DNA of 64,000 nucleotides from Gymnopus androsaceus JB14 (GCA_009733575.1 ML769642.1:32180-96179); one strand, 5' to 3'. Shown: positions 47,175 to 60,571, numbered from the stretch's first letter. Notes: generated from the sequence alone by a model not told the origin. Translations and numbers: made by a program.

Positions 47175-47745
47175 TGTCATGCCCAGTACTACCGATTCCA
47201 CTATCTTCAACCCCAAACCCGCCCGATCATACATATAACCCAACCTCGCGACCCTACAACCGCCCGCTAACACCACGATGGATCTCAGCTACTTCCGTAC
47301 ATACTTACTACTCACCATTCCAACATCCCGCTCGTATACTACTGGTAACCTCTCTCGGAGGATCCCTTGTCTTGATATTAACCTGTTTACCTCCCGTATT
47401 TCTTGTTTTCTCTCTATTTTCTTATATTTCTGTCAATTCATCTACTTTCTCAATACATGCTTGTTTTGGCTTCCGCTTTTTGACTCACGCGTCGACTTGA
47501 CTGCCAACAAGCTCATACAACAACCAGACTCGCCGCTGTTCGACCAATCGACGTCGGCTCACACAACTAGACTCAGAACTCATATTCGGGAGCTTTGGCA
47601 TTCCCAATCCACCTGCTTCTCATTACTAGTCTTCGACTAGCTCACCCGCACACATATTCGATCGCGGATCTCATCCGCCTTTCATACTAAAGCCACAAAG
47701 CTACTTCTAGTACCTTTCCCTAAGACCGTCGACCCCGGTCTTACA
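47175..47745 (+). repeat. 5' LTR of the chromovirus
   Basis: 571 bp, starting TGTCATGCCCAGTACTACCG and ending CCCGGTCTTACA. It lies directly after the duplicated ATGAG in the Tc1-like gene. The sequence just after it (CAATATCAAGACC) is the expected primer-binding position but does not obviously match the usual initiator-Met tRNA end. Confidence 0.92.
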
Positions 47746-48198
47746 CAATATCAAGACCAAACCGTCGTCGAATATGTCGGGGACGTTCACGGTACCACCT
47801 TCCTCAGTCCGCTGGACAACAGGAGGGTAACACACAACAACAACGAGAAGCTCCCGACTTTGGGAATTACCAATGGGGAGAACGAGGACAATGCCTTTCG
47901 GCGGGATCCCAAGGATCCAGCACCAATAGGGTATTTGGACGTTACCCGCTGAGGTTACCCCTCCGACAGCCGCGGTAGCCTATGCACCTCCTGATCGGCA
48001 ACACCTGCCAATACAGACAGTTGCACAGGGTCAACACATTCAGACCCTTCAACCGCCCACGTCGGCGTTCTACCTGGAGGCTACCCGCACTGCCAGGATC
48101 ATCAGGAATCTCCCCTGATAATACTCAGGGTCGAAGACAATTCCGTACAACGTCAATGGGAGTGGGAGTGTACTCGCCCGACAGACATCTCACCATCT

Positions 48199-51100
48199 TT
48201 GAGGGGGAGACATGCCCAACAAGCACCCCCACCGGAGCTTCGTTATACTCCGCAGGGAGCCCCTGACAAAGAACGTCAGAATCGGAAGCTCAACAATCAG
48301 GAAACTAGCTCCCAACGGCGTAGGAGTAGTACCATGGGGGACTTCATCTCGAGGGCAAGACAACCCTCCCTATCTTTGATAGAGATGGATCGATTGGGAG
48401 GAATGATTGGACCTCGACCGATCCTCCTGAGACCACATTCCGACTGCAGGATCTTCTGATGGCAAATCGCTGCACCTGGGCCGACCTGGCTCACATTTCC
48501 CACTACTTCTTGCGGGAGATGGGACTGCCGGCGGAAGGGAGTTTGACCCCTTCAGAACTACGGGAAACGTTTCTCGAGATATGCCGACGACCCATACCAG
48601 TACAAGCGGGTCACCCCACGGTGTCCAGTTTCCTGTCCGTCGCAGAAAATCACTGCAACTTGCTGTGGTTCTTCAACGTGCTCTTGGATCCAGAAGTTAT
48701 CCAGCGCGTTAACGAAGCTTCCCAAACGTCTAACGCTGAAAGAGGACCACTTCCCCTCACCCCATCCTACCATGGAAATAGACCAGGTTTGGATTGGGAC
48801 CAAGGGGGAAGAAGCATCTCCTCAGAGGCTGCACAAATTGCTTGGGAAGCCTCGCACGCACGATGGGAGGGAAATAACACTGTCCACCCGCCAATCACCC
48901 ATTACGAATGGCAACACGGAATTCGAACTGATCCCTTAGCACGAGCTACACCAGTTGTGTCGTCGGACGCTCGACCCAACAGTGCAATCGGGAGGAATAC
49001 CTGAAAGTGGGGGGTCAGCCGCCGTGGTCCGACCTCGACAAGAGCGGACGACAAATAGACGTCGTCCCGCTGATGTCCACCTGGAGGGCACCATGACTCC
49101 TCTGAGGGGAACGTCTGCATTTGGAGATAGGTGGGGCCAAACCATCTATAGTGTAGCACTGTCAGGGGAGGGGAGATTCAATGTGAGCACACCCGAAACG
49201 CGACGTGTTTCCCGTCAAATGCAATTGGACGAAATCATGTTGAAACCTGGTGCGAACACTCACCCCAGAAGAGTTGGAGCAGGCAAAGAAGCTGAAACGG
49301 GCAATAGAAGAGGATGATGACCAGCAACAGTATCTGCTACTTACTGTGAACGACGAAGGACAGCAGGCAGCTGAGCCTGCCTCTACTGCTCATGACCCCT
49401 CCTTTGCACCCTCCAATAACCTTCCGACTCTGACTCTTCCGCCCGAAGGACCACGAAACCCCTTGCCGTATTTACGACCACCATTGACGTGGAGAGAATG
49501 GGGGGAAAGTGTATCGCGAACACAGGAAGAGAATCCAGACGTCTTGGGATCCCCAGGGTTACTCAAACCCGCTTCCCTTGAAACAGTACAGGAGGAAGAT
49601 GGCGACAGTATCTATACGAACGAGGGGGAGGATCACACAGCTCGCCCGCCAAGGTCTCCACATTCTGCGGAAGGAACAAGGAGGGAAATCCCAATTCCTG
49701 AACCGGAGCAGAATGCAAGTGCTCCTCGGGTTTTTCGGACGATTGGGGAGCTCCCGCAAACACAACCTGAACGTACTAGGTCGGAACCAGACGTGGGACG
49801 TAGCTCGTGGCCACAACATCAGAGAGTGAGGGAGGGACAGGCGACGTGGCATATCCGAGATAGCCCGCCCCATAGTTCCAGACAGGCACTACAGGCAGCG
49901 GGAGGGATTGCGAGAGGGGAACCTCGAAGGGGGGAGGTAGAAACCGGGTTACCAAAAGCCCTTTCAGATCCAGGCATCATAGGAAAAGGGGATCAAGAAG
50001 AGGGAGGGATAAGGGGAAATCAGTACCACACCCAGTGGCTGCCATACTTGATCCCCACACAAACCGCATTCCAGCCTCCTACCCAATTCCCACAAAACCT
50101 TGTGCCACCCGCCATCCCACCTAACACTCAAGGAGCGCCCCTGCCTGTTCAACTGCAAGGGCCAGCAAACATTCCATACGTGTACAGACCTCCCGCTCTC
50201 CCTCCTGCACCATTCATTCAAACTCCAAATCAACTAAATTGGAATTGGAACTATGCGGGCGCACAAGGGCAGAATGCTAATATGGGAGGAGGACCTCCCA
50301 ATCCAGGCGGGCCAGGAGGACCCCCAGGCGGATGGGGAGGCCCACCTGCGGGACCACCTACAGGACCACCAGGAGGACCATGGGGACAGTTGGGACTGAT
50401 GGGAGGGGGAGGACCACCAGGAGGACCATCAGGAGGACCACCAGGGGGACCTTATGGTGGGCCGCCACCTGGACCACCTGGAGCACCTCCACCCCCAACG
50501 GGCTATGCTCAATGGTGGGACGGAATACGTTGGATGGCGATCCCGGGACCCCAGGGCGAAAGAGGCGAACAGGGACCACCTGGAAGGGAGAATGGAGACT
50601 TCGAGCGGAAGGACAGGATCAACGCGGAATCGAAAATCAATGTCAGGAAACCTGATGATTTCACGGGAAAAGACCGTCAACTCTTCCGCCCGTGGATATC
50701 ACAGATCCTACGAGTATTCGCAGCAAAACCCACAATCCATGAAGAGGACTCGACCAAGGTGGCATACGCAGTCAGTTTCCTCAGAGAAGCGGCCGCAATC
50801 CACTATCAGAATCTCCTGGACAGAGAGATTATGAGTGGAGTACAGAATACTGCTCTTCATGTGTGGGATGACTTCGTGCAAGTCTTTGGCGAGATATTTG
50901 GTCTCCCGAACGAGAAATTGGATGCACAATCCAAACTCTCTTGGATATCCCAACAACCCTACGAATCCTTCACCAATTTCATCATTCGGTTCGAAGAATA
51001 TGCCTTCCGAACAGGGTACAACGACGATGCCCTGATTCACAACCTTTTGTCCGCAGTACACGAGTGGTTAGTTCTTTCCATTGCAAGTCAACCCAGCCCA

Positions 51101-51989
51101 CCCAATACGTATGTCGGATGGACGAGGAGGATGATGCAACTCGACGGATCGGTAAGGGGATACCGAGAGGGGCTTCCTCGTCGTTCCTCTGGGGCGACTC
51201 GAGTTGAACCCAAATCGCGTACCAACCCTTGCCCGCAATCCCATACGCTCAGGCTGTTCCGGTTCAACCCCAATATCGCCTGTAGCACGCATTGAAGCAA
51301 ATCCTGCAAACACACCGCAGACGACAGCATCACGAGCTCGGAACTGGAGAAATCGACAAAGAGGAGCTGCCGCCTGGGAAGGAAACCCAGGAAACTCGCC
51401 CGACAGTCACCCGCAAGCACACCTGGAAGAAGTCAACAACACGTCGGGCCACGGACATGGACACTCTTCCTCATCAGAACATGTTTGTGCTTGTCACGAT
51501 GGGGGGGACTTTACAGGAGTTTCGCTTAGAGCAGCCAGAGTACCCTGGACCCCGCAAGAGCGGGCGGAAATGAATCGTCAGAGGGCGCAAAACCTCTGCC
51601 TACGATGTGGGGGCCAGGGCCATTATCAGGCAAGCTGCGAAAATCCTGAATCTAAATTGCCACCGAAGGAGGGTGGCAACGAGGGTGATTCAACTCACCC
51701 AAATAAGGACATCATGCGTGCAGTATTCTCTCCAGACGGAACCACCGACCCAACAAGTCCTGGAATGGCATACTGCGGGCGGTGTTCTCTGTCGAGGATA
51801 GAGAAGAGTCGCAGAACGACTGGAAGCTCATTGAAGACGAGGAGGTCCTTCCTTTCAGTTCGGACTCGGGAAATGGAGCGGGGGCTCCGGGAAGGAAATA
51901 GAGGAATCTCGGGGCCCCGTTTCACCCGTCATAGGTCGAGCAGCGCACACGGGGGCGACACCAGCTCGATTATCCTCAAGGTCCCATAA
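48199..51989 (+). pseudogene. Gag polyprotein with collagen-like region and zinc knuckle, frameshifted
   Basis: The structural protein of the retrotransposon particle. Coding is spread over overlapping frames: 48199-48459, 48459-49004 (MANRCTWADLAHISHYFLRE), 48955-49317 and 49250-51295 (681 codons), then another frame to 51989. From about 50280 to 50510 it has a Gly/Pro-rich stretch of GGP and GPP repeats ending in collagen-like triplets (GPQGERGEQGPPG). The capsid-like gag domain follows (RKPDDFTGKDRQLFRPWISQ to EEYAFRTGYNDDALIHNLLS). After the frame change a CCHC knuckle reads CLRCGGQGHYQASC (about 51595-51640). The breaks may be real decay or consensus errors. Confidence 0.85.
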
Positions 51990-54900
51990 CTCCTTTATCG
52001 TCACGACAAAACTACCATTTTCGAATACAGACACGGATGTAAATTATAACACATTAATAGATTCCGGTGCTACAAAATCTTTTGTCGATTGGTCCATCGC
52101 TAAGGCTTTCCCTCAAAACACTAAGAAACTGCTAACTCCAGTCCCTCTTGAACTATTTGACGGAAAACCAACCTCAGCGGGAGCAATAACCTTGACTTTT
52201 ACGGACGTTGTGAGCTTTGCGGATGGGACTCTCCACACCGTCGAGTTCTTTGTGACTCGTCTACACCCAACAGCACCGATAGTGCTGGGACTGCCCTGGC
52301 TACAGGAACACAACCCAGATATCAACTGGACTGACCTGAGCCTGGGTTTCCGCTTAACAAATGCACGCATATCAGCTGCATTATGTGGGGAACTACAAAT
52401 CCCCACCCAGGAGGAGATAGTGACGGAAGAAGGAGAGGAGAAGAAGCAAGGGACGCGGCAAAACAATCGAAGGAATTTCGATGTGCCGTAGAATTAGAGG
52501 AAGCGGACGAGGATGAAGAGCGGGTGACATTCGAGGGAGGGATACATCCTGAGGGAAGACTGGGCTCAGGAGATCCCCTCCTCATGGATATTAATGAATG
52601 GCTGCAAAGAGAGGATGACTCGAGATGTAGGAGAGGGCGGGAGGAAGAAGGGGAGGTAGAAGAACAAGCAGGAGACTCCATAAACCCACCCGAAAACACA
52701 GCCAATCCATTACCATCACCATCGCCCGACTCACGCGCAAGTGTGGAACCTGTGAAAATCGAATTGGCGGAATCAGCATTCGAACAGAAATTTAGGGAAT
52801 GGGAATCTCGATGGGAGGAACGGACGTCTAACTGGCCCGCACGCAAGCAACGAAGGAGATGGAAGTACCAGCATTCCAAACCTCCCCCTAAAACGATACG
52901 TCCAGTACCAGAGTCAATCAACAAAATCCCATCTAGAGACGGGCGGACGCCGAGAGGGTCAATGCGGAAGGTCAATTTCTCGCAAAAGAGCCAAAACCCA
53001 GTGTTACGAACATCCGACCCGAACATCAAAGGGAAACCCGTTAGCCTAATTGGGGCGGCCGCTATGAGTCAATTATTGCGAGACGGAACACCTGCGTACA
53101 TGCTACATATCAAACCTACCGATATCGATTCCGCCTCAGAGATCGGACGCTCAGCAAAGGAACCACCATGTGCGGATAAGGCACCTACGTCCAACGTACC
53201 CAAACAGGAACACCAGCGGACGGCGGACGAGATGGATAGAAGAGAAAGAGAAGAGGAGGAGGAAAGGAAGAAGGAAGAAACGGAGGAGTTAAAGAAACAC
53301 ATTCCCCCACAGTACCAGGACTTCCTGGACGTCTTCTCGCCAGGAATGGCCAAGGAACTGCCTCCTCACCGCCCTTACGACATCAAGATCGAGACAGAGG
53401 GTGACGCCCTTCCCAACATAGGAAAGCTCTACAATATGTCGGAGGTGGAGTTAAAAGCACTCAAGGACTACCTCGACACATGTTGGGAAAAGGATTCATC
53501 CGATCCTCGAATTCACCTGCGGGAGCACCGGTCCTATTTGCAAAGAAGAAGGACGGAACTCTGCGACTTTGTGTAGATTATCGGGCACTCAACAAACTCA
53601 CCCAAAAGAACAGATACCCCTTACCACTCATCGGTACACTAGTTGACCAATTGCGGAAGGCGAAAATCTTCACAAAGATTGACTTGCGGGCGGGATACAA
53701 TAATGTGCAAATAGCGGAAGGTCACGAATGGAAGACAGCCTTTAGAACTCGTTACGGATCATACGAGTACTTGGTCATGCCATTTGGATTGACAAACGCC
53801 CCGTCCGCCTTCCAATTCTTCATGAACAACATCTTCCACGATATGGTGGATATTTGCGTCGTGGTATACCTAGACGATATCCTTATCTACTCAATGGACG
53901 AGGAATCACATACTCAACATGTGAGGAAAGTACTCGAAAGGCTGCGGGAGAACAATTTGCACGCAAAACCGGAAAAGTGCGACTTCCATACACGCGTAGT
54001 GGAGTACCTGGGAGTCATAATATCACCCGACGGAGTGGCCATGGACCCCAAGAAGGTCGACACAATCCTTTCGTGGCCCGCACCTAAGAATATAAAGGAA
54101 CTACAAGGATTCCTAGGGTTCGCAAACTTCTACAGGCGGTTCATCGACAACTATTCCGGCATCACAAAGGTTCTCACCCGCCTCCTGAAAAAGGGAAACT
54201 ACTGGAAATGGACGCAGGATTGCCAACGTGTCTTCGACGTACTAAAGGGCGCATTTGCGGAAGCTCCTATCCTTGCACACTTCAACCCCGACCTCCCGAT
54301 TATAATGGAATGTGACGCGTCGGATTGGGCAATAGCGGGAATTCTGTCGCAGTTGGACCCAAAGTCGGGCGAGATCCACCCGATAGCTTTCTTTGCACGA
54401 GGAATGATTGACGCTGAGCTCAACTACAACATATACGACAAAGAGCTCTTAGCCATTGTGGAGGGGTTTAAACAATGGAGAGCGTACTGCGAAGGGATCC
54501 CGCTTCCGAATACAAGTATACTCAGACCACAACAACTTACAGTACTTCACCACGACAAAGGTACTTACAAGGAGGCAAGCACGTTGGTCCGAAACCCTCT
54601 CAGCTTACGACTATACCATCAACTATCGGCCAGGGACACTTGGAGCAAAACCAGACGCGTTAACTCGCAGAGTGGATGTATATCCAAAACGGGGGGCGGA
54701 ATTGGCCCATGCTAAATTGGTCAACGAAGGGATTCTTATTCCGCCCGACCGTCTAAACGCATCAGTCAGATCGCCAGTACAACAAGGAATCGCCAGTCTG
54801 GCAATGGAAGACGTAACTCTAGCCAGAATACGAAACGCTCCACCCAACAGCCACGTCGAAAATGTGAGATTAGGAGTTGCGGAAGAGAAAGCGGAAGGGG

Positions 54901-56740
54901 AGAAATGGTCGGAGGGGGTGGTGAGGAGAGGGGAAAAGATATACGTACCCTCGACGGAATCGTTCCGTCCGGAAATCATTAGGAAATTCCACAACCTCAA
55001 AAACAGATTCCACCCAGACTCGCAGAAGCACATTGGGACTAGTCATGCAGCAATACTACTGGCCAGGAATGGCCAGGGATGTACGACAACATGTACGAGA
55101 CTGCAAGGAATGTGGAAAGAATAGGGGTCGGGTGACAAGCGTGGATGAAGAGCAAACCCAACCCAGCAAGCGCCTCGCAGCAGTGGTTCCCCTCAACGAG
55201 GCCTCTCTGATAGAGCGGGTGAGGGAAGCCCGACCCGACACTTACATGACGGAAAAGGCAAAGGAGATAAGAGAAGGACGAGAGTTGGAGATAGTGACCA
55301 ACGAAGGGCTTCTGAGAAGGGGAGGGAGGATTTATGTGCCTCAAGTGGGGAGACTTTGGGTGGACATCATTCAGGCTTACCATGACCACCCGCTACGAGG
55401 TCATCCGGGCGAACGGAAAACCAGGAAACTGGTCTCCCAACTATTCTATTGGAGGGGCATGTCGGACGTCGTCCGAAACTACGTTAGGGGCTGCCACCAC
55501 TGTGCCAGAGCAAAATCACGGCGACACAAACCCTTTGGACTATTGAAACCCCTCCCAATAGGGGAACGACCTTGGGATTCCATATCTTTTGATCACATCG
55601 TCCAACTTCCGAAGACCCAAGGAGGGGAAGCATTTGACGCCGTCCTGGTAGTGGTTTGCCGCTTAACAAAACAAGCAATCTACATTCCTTGTTACACGAC
55701 CGACAAAGCCAAGGACTTCGCGGATTTATTCATTACCCACGTATTCGCAAAACACGGACTCCCGTCAAATATAGTATCGGACAGGGGTTCACTGTTCGTT
55801 AGCGAATTTTGGACTGAACTGTGCATGGCCCTTCACATCGAAGCACGCCTATCTACAGCATACCACCCGCAGACGGACGGACAAACAGAGCGGGTCAATC
55901 AATCGTTGGAAGCTTATTTACGAATTTACTGTGCCTACAACCAGGACGACTGGCACAAACTCCTCCCAATGGCCGAATTTGTGTATAACAACTCACCCCA
56001 CAGTGCAACAGGGGTATCACCCTTCTTCGCAAATAAAGGATACCACCCGAAACTCACAATTGAATTGGAAAAAGTGTCCAACACGGACGCTAACGCTTAC
56101 GCATCCCAACTGCAGGAACTCCATGAGTACTTGAAGGGGGAGCTGAAGGTCGCAAACGAGAATTATGAGAAGTACGCAAACAAGAAGCGGGAGGAAAGCC
56201 CAGAGTGGCGGGAGGGGGACTTGGTATGGCTCGACATGAAGAACATCAAAACACGTCGTCCGACGAAGAAACTCGACCACAAATTCACGGGTCCCTACCA
56301 GAATCCTGGGGAAGATCGGGAGCCACGCATACCGACTAGACCTCCCAGGGCGACCTCAAGAAAATCCACAACGTCTTCCATGTCGACCGCCTGAAGATTC
56401 ATCACGAGGATGTGTTCAAACGCAAGCGAGAACCACCCCCGCCAGTCTTCATTGACGGAAACGCGGAATACTACATAGAGAATGTCCTGGACTCCCGACC
56501 ACTGAAAGGCAGAAGTAACGAAATCCAGTATTTAGTGAAGTGGAAGGATTACAGGAGAGGAATACAACGAGTGGGTTCCATGGCAAAGCATGGCGGGCGG
56601 CATCGGGCTCATTGAGAAGTGGGAAAAGGCCCACCCGAAAGAAGAGGAAGCTAGGGAGGGAGCTCTTGGAAGAGTTGCGAAAGATGGCGGAAGAACAGAA
56701 GGAAGAGCGGGAGGAGGAGGAGGAGCAAAGGGACACCTAA
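51990..56740 (+). pseudogene. Pol polyprotein: protease, RT, RNase H, integrase, chromodomain
   Basis: The protease has LIDSGATKSFVDW and VLGLPWLQEHNP (52060-52320). A long charged linker follows. The RT begins after a frame change near 53480 with [18 protein letters not shown] and carries the catalytic YLDDILIYS (about 53870). RNase H has [16 protein letters not shown] and KELLAI, with a further frame change near 54500 before [10 protein letters not shown] and [12 protein letters not shown]. Two zinc-binding H2C2 modules come next: one near 54985-55120 (QQYYWPGM...C-x2-C), the other near 55370-55510 (HDHPLRGHPGERKT...C-x2-C). The integrase core has WDSISFDHIVQLP, VSDRGSLFVSEFW and TAYHPQTDGQTERVNQSLE. 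After a frame change near 56300 a chromodomain reads YYIENVLDSRPLKGR and YLVKWKDY (56460-56560). Confidence 0.9.
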
Positions 56741-57016
56741 CGACGTTAAGTCCCACTAATTATTTCCCTTTCAAAATGTTCCATCCCGCACTTGCGGTGT
56801 TAACTTTCTCACTAATCAACAATACTCTTTCACTTTCGGACGCCTAACTGACAAAACGGCTCTTTCAATTTTTCAAACAATTCAAACATCATTTTTCTAC
56901 TTACCAAATGGCGAACACTTTATTAGATAGATACAAAAAAGGGAACAAAACAAGAAGTAAAACGAGATACAAAGGAAGTACCGACTGGAAGGGACCATCA
57001 AAAGGAGAACGGGAAA

Positions 57017-60000
57017 CTAGCACGAGTAGGACGGGGAAGGGGCAGCCTCAGGGGGAGGAGGAGTAGTCGAAACACCGGAAGGAGCGCAAGCTTCCTCATC
57101 ATCTTCCGAACCATCACCTTGCATCTCCACATCCCCCTCGTACTCGACTCCGGGTATACCACCCCAATCACTGTCGTCACCAGCGTCCTGCTCTCCAGCT
57201 TCCCCTTCCTCACCACCCGCATTATCCGACTCATCCTCATAAATATCATCAGCATTATCCTGTGAATACATAGGCACATCGGGACTGGCTGGAGTGGGAG
57301 GTGGACGAACAGCGGCCAACTCCCCCTCCAGATGCAGAAGGGTTGCCGCCCGAGACTCCCAATACTCGTTGTCCTCAATGCAAGTCTGGAGCTGGGCTCG
57401 AAGAAGATCACGAGCGTCGACACGCATACGAGACAAGAGCGGAAGGAAGAAAATGTGACGGAGGGAGTCCAAAGGGGGAGCACAACCCAGGGGTTGCGAG
57501 GTATCGAAGGGTAAGAGGGGGTAGAGGGGACGATGGGTGTCAGCATGAGATGGAACCACCAGTCCCGCATACTCCGCCAGACTCAACAAAGAGGCAGGAT
57601 CAACGGTACTATACTGGTCCACCAAGGGCGCGACACCTTCACGATATCGACCAGCCACTCGAAGAGGAAGGTGAGGACTGCTCCATGCGGGAGAGACACT
57701 CGCGAAGATGCAGACGGAGACAGTTCACCCGCCTCCTCAGCATGCTCATAGGCCTTGGGATCAGTACGGCCATGAAGGAGGGAGGAACGGATTTCCTGAA
57801 CCAGGTATTCCACCCGACAAGCAACCTCAGCCAGGAAGGAGGCAGGGCGGGCGGACTCGAGGCGGCGGAAGGCATTCAACAACTGGGAGAGCTCTTGACG
57901 ATACCGCTCCACTTCAGTACGAAGAATAGCATTGGTTTCGGAGGCACCCTCCAGGGAGTAGGAACCACCGAGCTGAGCGATGAGGTCCAAATTGCTCTCA
58001 CGCAAGGAGCTAGCGGAGTCCTCCGCAGAACGTTCACGTTGACGAAGATGCTCACACGTACCCAACAAGTTGTGGATGAGTTGGGACGTGTTCCCAAGTT
58101 TGACCTCACGACGTATGGCACGGTCAACTGCCACGCCACGACCCTCCTCGGACTTGCGCAATTCAACCTCATATTGCGCCAAAACACCCTCCAAATCCTC
58201 GATGCGAGCTGCGGGATCCTACAAATGAAATGAAATGAGATTCTAAAGGAGTGACAGGAGGAAAGACGGATGGGATAACTGGGAACCACCAACGACTTGT
58301 AGGCCTTAGCCTGAGCAACACTAGCAGCGGAAGCTGCCGCACTATCTGCCAACGCCCGAACTTCACCCTCAAGCAGATCATACTCGACCTGCCGATTCTT
58401 CAGCATACGTTCCTGCTCCGAATTCAGACGATGCAAATCAGCGAGCTGGGCTTCCAGATGTTGTGTTTGCACAACAGACATCCAGTTGCGGGCCCTCTCA
58501 GTCTCAAGGTTCAGCTGGGCACAGTTGAGGCATCTCTGCATATCCAGCAGCTCCTGCTGAAGGGCTCCAACATTGTTGTTTCAAAGGATAGGCATTTGCG
58601 GCTAAAGGGAAAGAAAGAAAGGATCAGTACAAAACGATCGGGCAAGAAAAGGAGGAGAGGAAGGGGACATCTCACCAATGGTTCCCAATGAACCAGATGG
58701 GGAAAGTCCAGACAATGGCTGTCACTGTATGCATCCCGAAGGTCCACAATAGTAGGGTCGTGACCAGATGCAACGGCAGCATGAGCCCTGCAATAAGCAT
58801 CTCCATCCAAACCGGGGCACTCATGAAACCTGGGAGGAGACCTAGTCCAACGAGGAAGGGAAGATGAATGTTCGAGAAAAGGGTGGGCGGGAGCACTCAA
58901 AGGAGAGAACTTGGGGGGTATGGAAGTATGCTCAGCAGGGGAGAGACGGGGAGAATTACGAATAGGGGGAGGGGAGGGCGCAGAAGGATGAGCCCGAGTA
59001 ACTTGAGAGTCCAAGTCACGCAAAGACAAGGACGGAACCTGTCTATGCTGCTGTTGCTGGGCTGCCAGAGTCTTCTGTTGGTGACGAGCATCCTTCTCAG
59101 CCTGCTCCCTTTGACTCTTCTTTTGTCGACGACGAGCATCCTTTTCAGCCTGCTCTCTTTCCCTCATATCATCCTTCCAATGTGTCTTGACTGCCTGTTT
59201 TTCCTTCCGCTGCTGCTCTGCCTCCAAACAACATTTAGTCTCGGCCGCAGCAATATGAGCATCCTCCTGCTGCTTGAAAAAACAAGCACGACTTGCAGCC
59301 TCCACCTGGGCCTCAGTAGCCTCGAAAGCTGCCAACTCTCGGGCCAGATCTGACTCAGGAGGGATAACCACGTGCAAAGGGATAGGAGGTGACGGAGAAC
59401 GATTGGGAGGGGCAGGTTGTCGCGCGGGAGGTGGGATACGAATAGTAGGACCACGAACTACTCGTACCCCACGAGAAGGAGGAAAGGAAGGGGTAGGATC
59501 AGTGGAGGAAGGTGCTGTAGGGGGTTTGTGCACCACAACCCCAGCAGTATTAACCACTTTGTGGGGAGAACTTCGAGACCCAGGGGCGCGAGGTTCATAC
59601 AAATAGCCCAAAGGACTAACGGAACAATGAGATCGGGGAGGGGAGGATTGGGGGTTCGTGGATTTAACGATACAACCACGACCTGGAGGACCAACTCGAT
59701 CCACAGAAGGAGAAGGAGGACCAGTAGAGCGAGCGGCATGGCGGATGGCCTCCTCGAGACTGGTGAAGAAAGGGGCGGACTGGTGGTAAGAATTGTAGGA
59801 GCGAGGACTCAAACGAGTCATCCAAGACTCAAACTCCTGCCTAGCCCAACTGAGAGGAGCATGGAATCGACTAGGAAAATCGAGTCAGAATCAAGGCCCA
59901 ATGAGAAATCAAAAAACTCACTTGGCAAACAGACGATATCAATAAGCGATACCCAAAGAGCAGCGCTTGTGGGCCTGCTGACAAGCATCACATACCAACT

Positions 60001-60337
60001 CGGTGCCACCTGCAGCGCTACACAACTCAGATTTACCCTCACAGCAAACACAACTATTTAGTCGCTTGGCAATCCGACGCCACTGGTCATCCGACACATC
60101 AACAACAAATTGGCCACCGAGCTGGAAGATGGACTTTAACGCCTCATCAATCTCAGCAGAAGTCGCAGTCTGCCAGGGAGCGGGGGAAACAGTGGAGATG
60201 GGAACTGGAAGGGAAGCGTCGGGGGCAACAGAATGAGGGGAGGGAGGGGAAGAAGGAGAAGGGTTTGGCAGTGGGGACCGTTTGGTCCTTTTGCGAGGGG
60301 AAGCATCGGAAGGGGAAGGAGACCTCTTGGGGGGCAT
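57017..60337 (-). pseudogene. Multi-exon gene antisense to gag-pol inside the chromovirus
   Basis: A minus-strand gene lying between pol and the 3' LTR. The start at 60337 gives MPPKRSPSPSDASPRKRTKR, a nuclear-localisation-like N-terminus. Then comes a Cys-rich module (CVCC, C, CDACQQAHKRC, about 60050-59950). A GTGAGT...TTTTCCTAG intron (about 59896-59847) joins to RFHAPLSWARQEFESW and a Pro/Ser-rich plus coiled-coil exon (to about 58676). A second intron (about 58675-58602) leads to a coiled coil (LLDMQRCLNCAQLNLETERA). A third (about 58288-58219) leads to DPAARIEDLEGVLAQYEVEL. The last part is acidic (DDIYEDESDNAGGEEGE) and stops at 57017. Two in-frame TGA codons (near 59940 and 58588) and a frame change near 57660 break this copy. 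Function unknown; it could be a nuclear regulator. Confidence 0.7.
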
Positions 60338-60454
60338 TTTGAGCAGTGTACGACGAAGGGAAGGAGCAAGGAAGAAGTTGAAACGGAACAAGCTGAAATC
60401 AAGCTTTTCGAACTGTTTGTTGGCGCGTGTGGGTCCAACGGCGATCACGTCATT

Positions 60455-60546
60455 CTAGAACCCGCGATCCGCCAAATGACCTGCAAATCCAATCTAATTT
60501 CTAGAACCCACGAGCCGCCAACTGACCCGCAAATTCAATCTAATCG
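60455..60546. repeat. Two 46-bp direct repeats before the polypurine tract
   Basis: Unit 1 (60455-60500) and unit 2 (60501-60546) both start CTAGAACCC and share CCGCCAA, TGACC and CAATCTAAT. They lie between the antisense gene start and the 3' LTR, where that gene's promoter should be, and just before the element's polypurine tract. Confidence 0.7.
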
Positions 60547-60558
60547 CTAGGGGCGCTA

Positions 60559-60571
60559 GATGGGGGGGTAA
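60559..60571 (+). promoter_or_regulatory. Polypurine tract of the chromovirus
   Basis: GATGGGGGGGTAA lies directly before the 3' LTR. This is where plus-strand synthesis would be primed during reverse transcription. Confidence 0.75.

Noticed and set aside
57301..58233. 310-codon plus-strand frame after the chromodomain
   Set aside because: It is the complement of the acidic and coiled-coil exons of the antisense gene, whose splice signals and composition are more protein-like.
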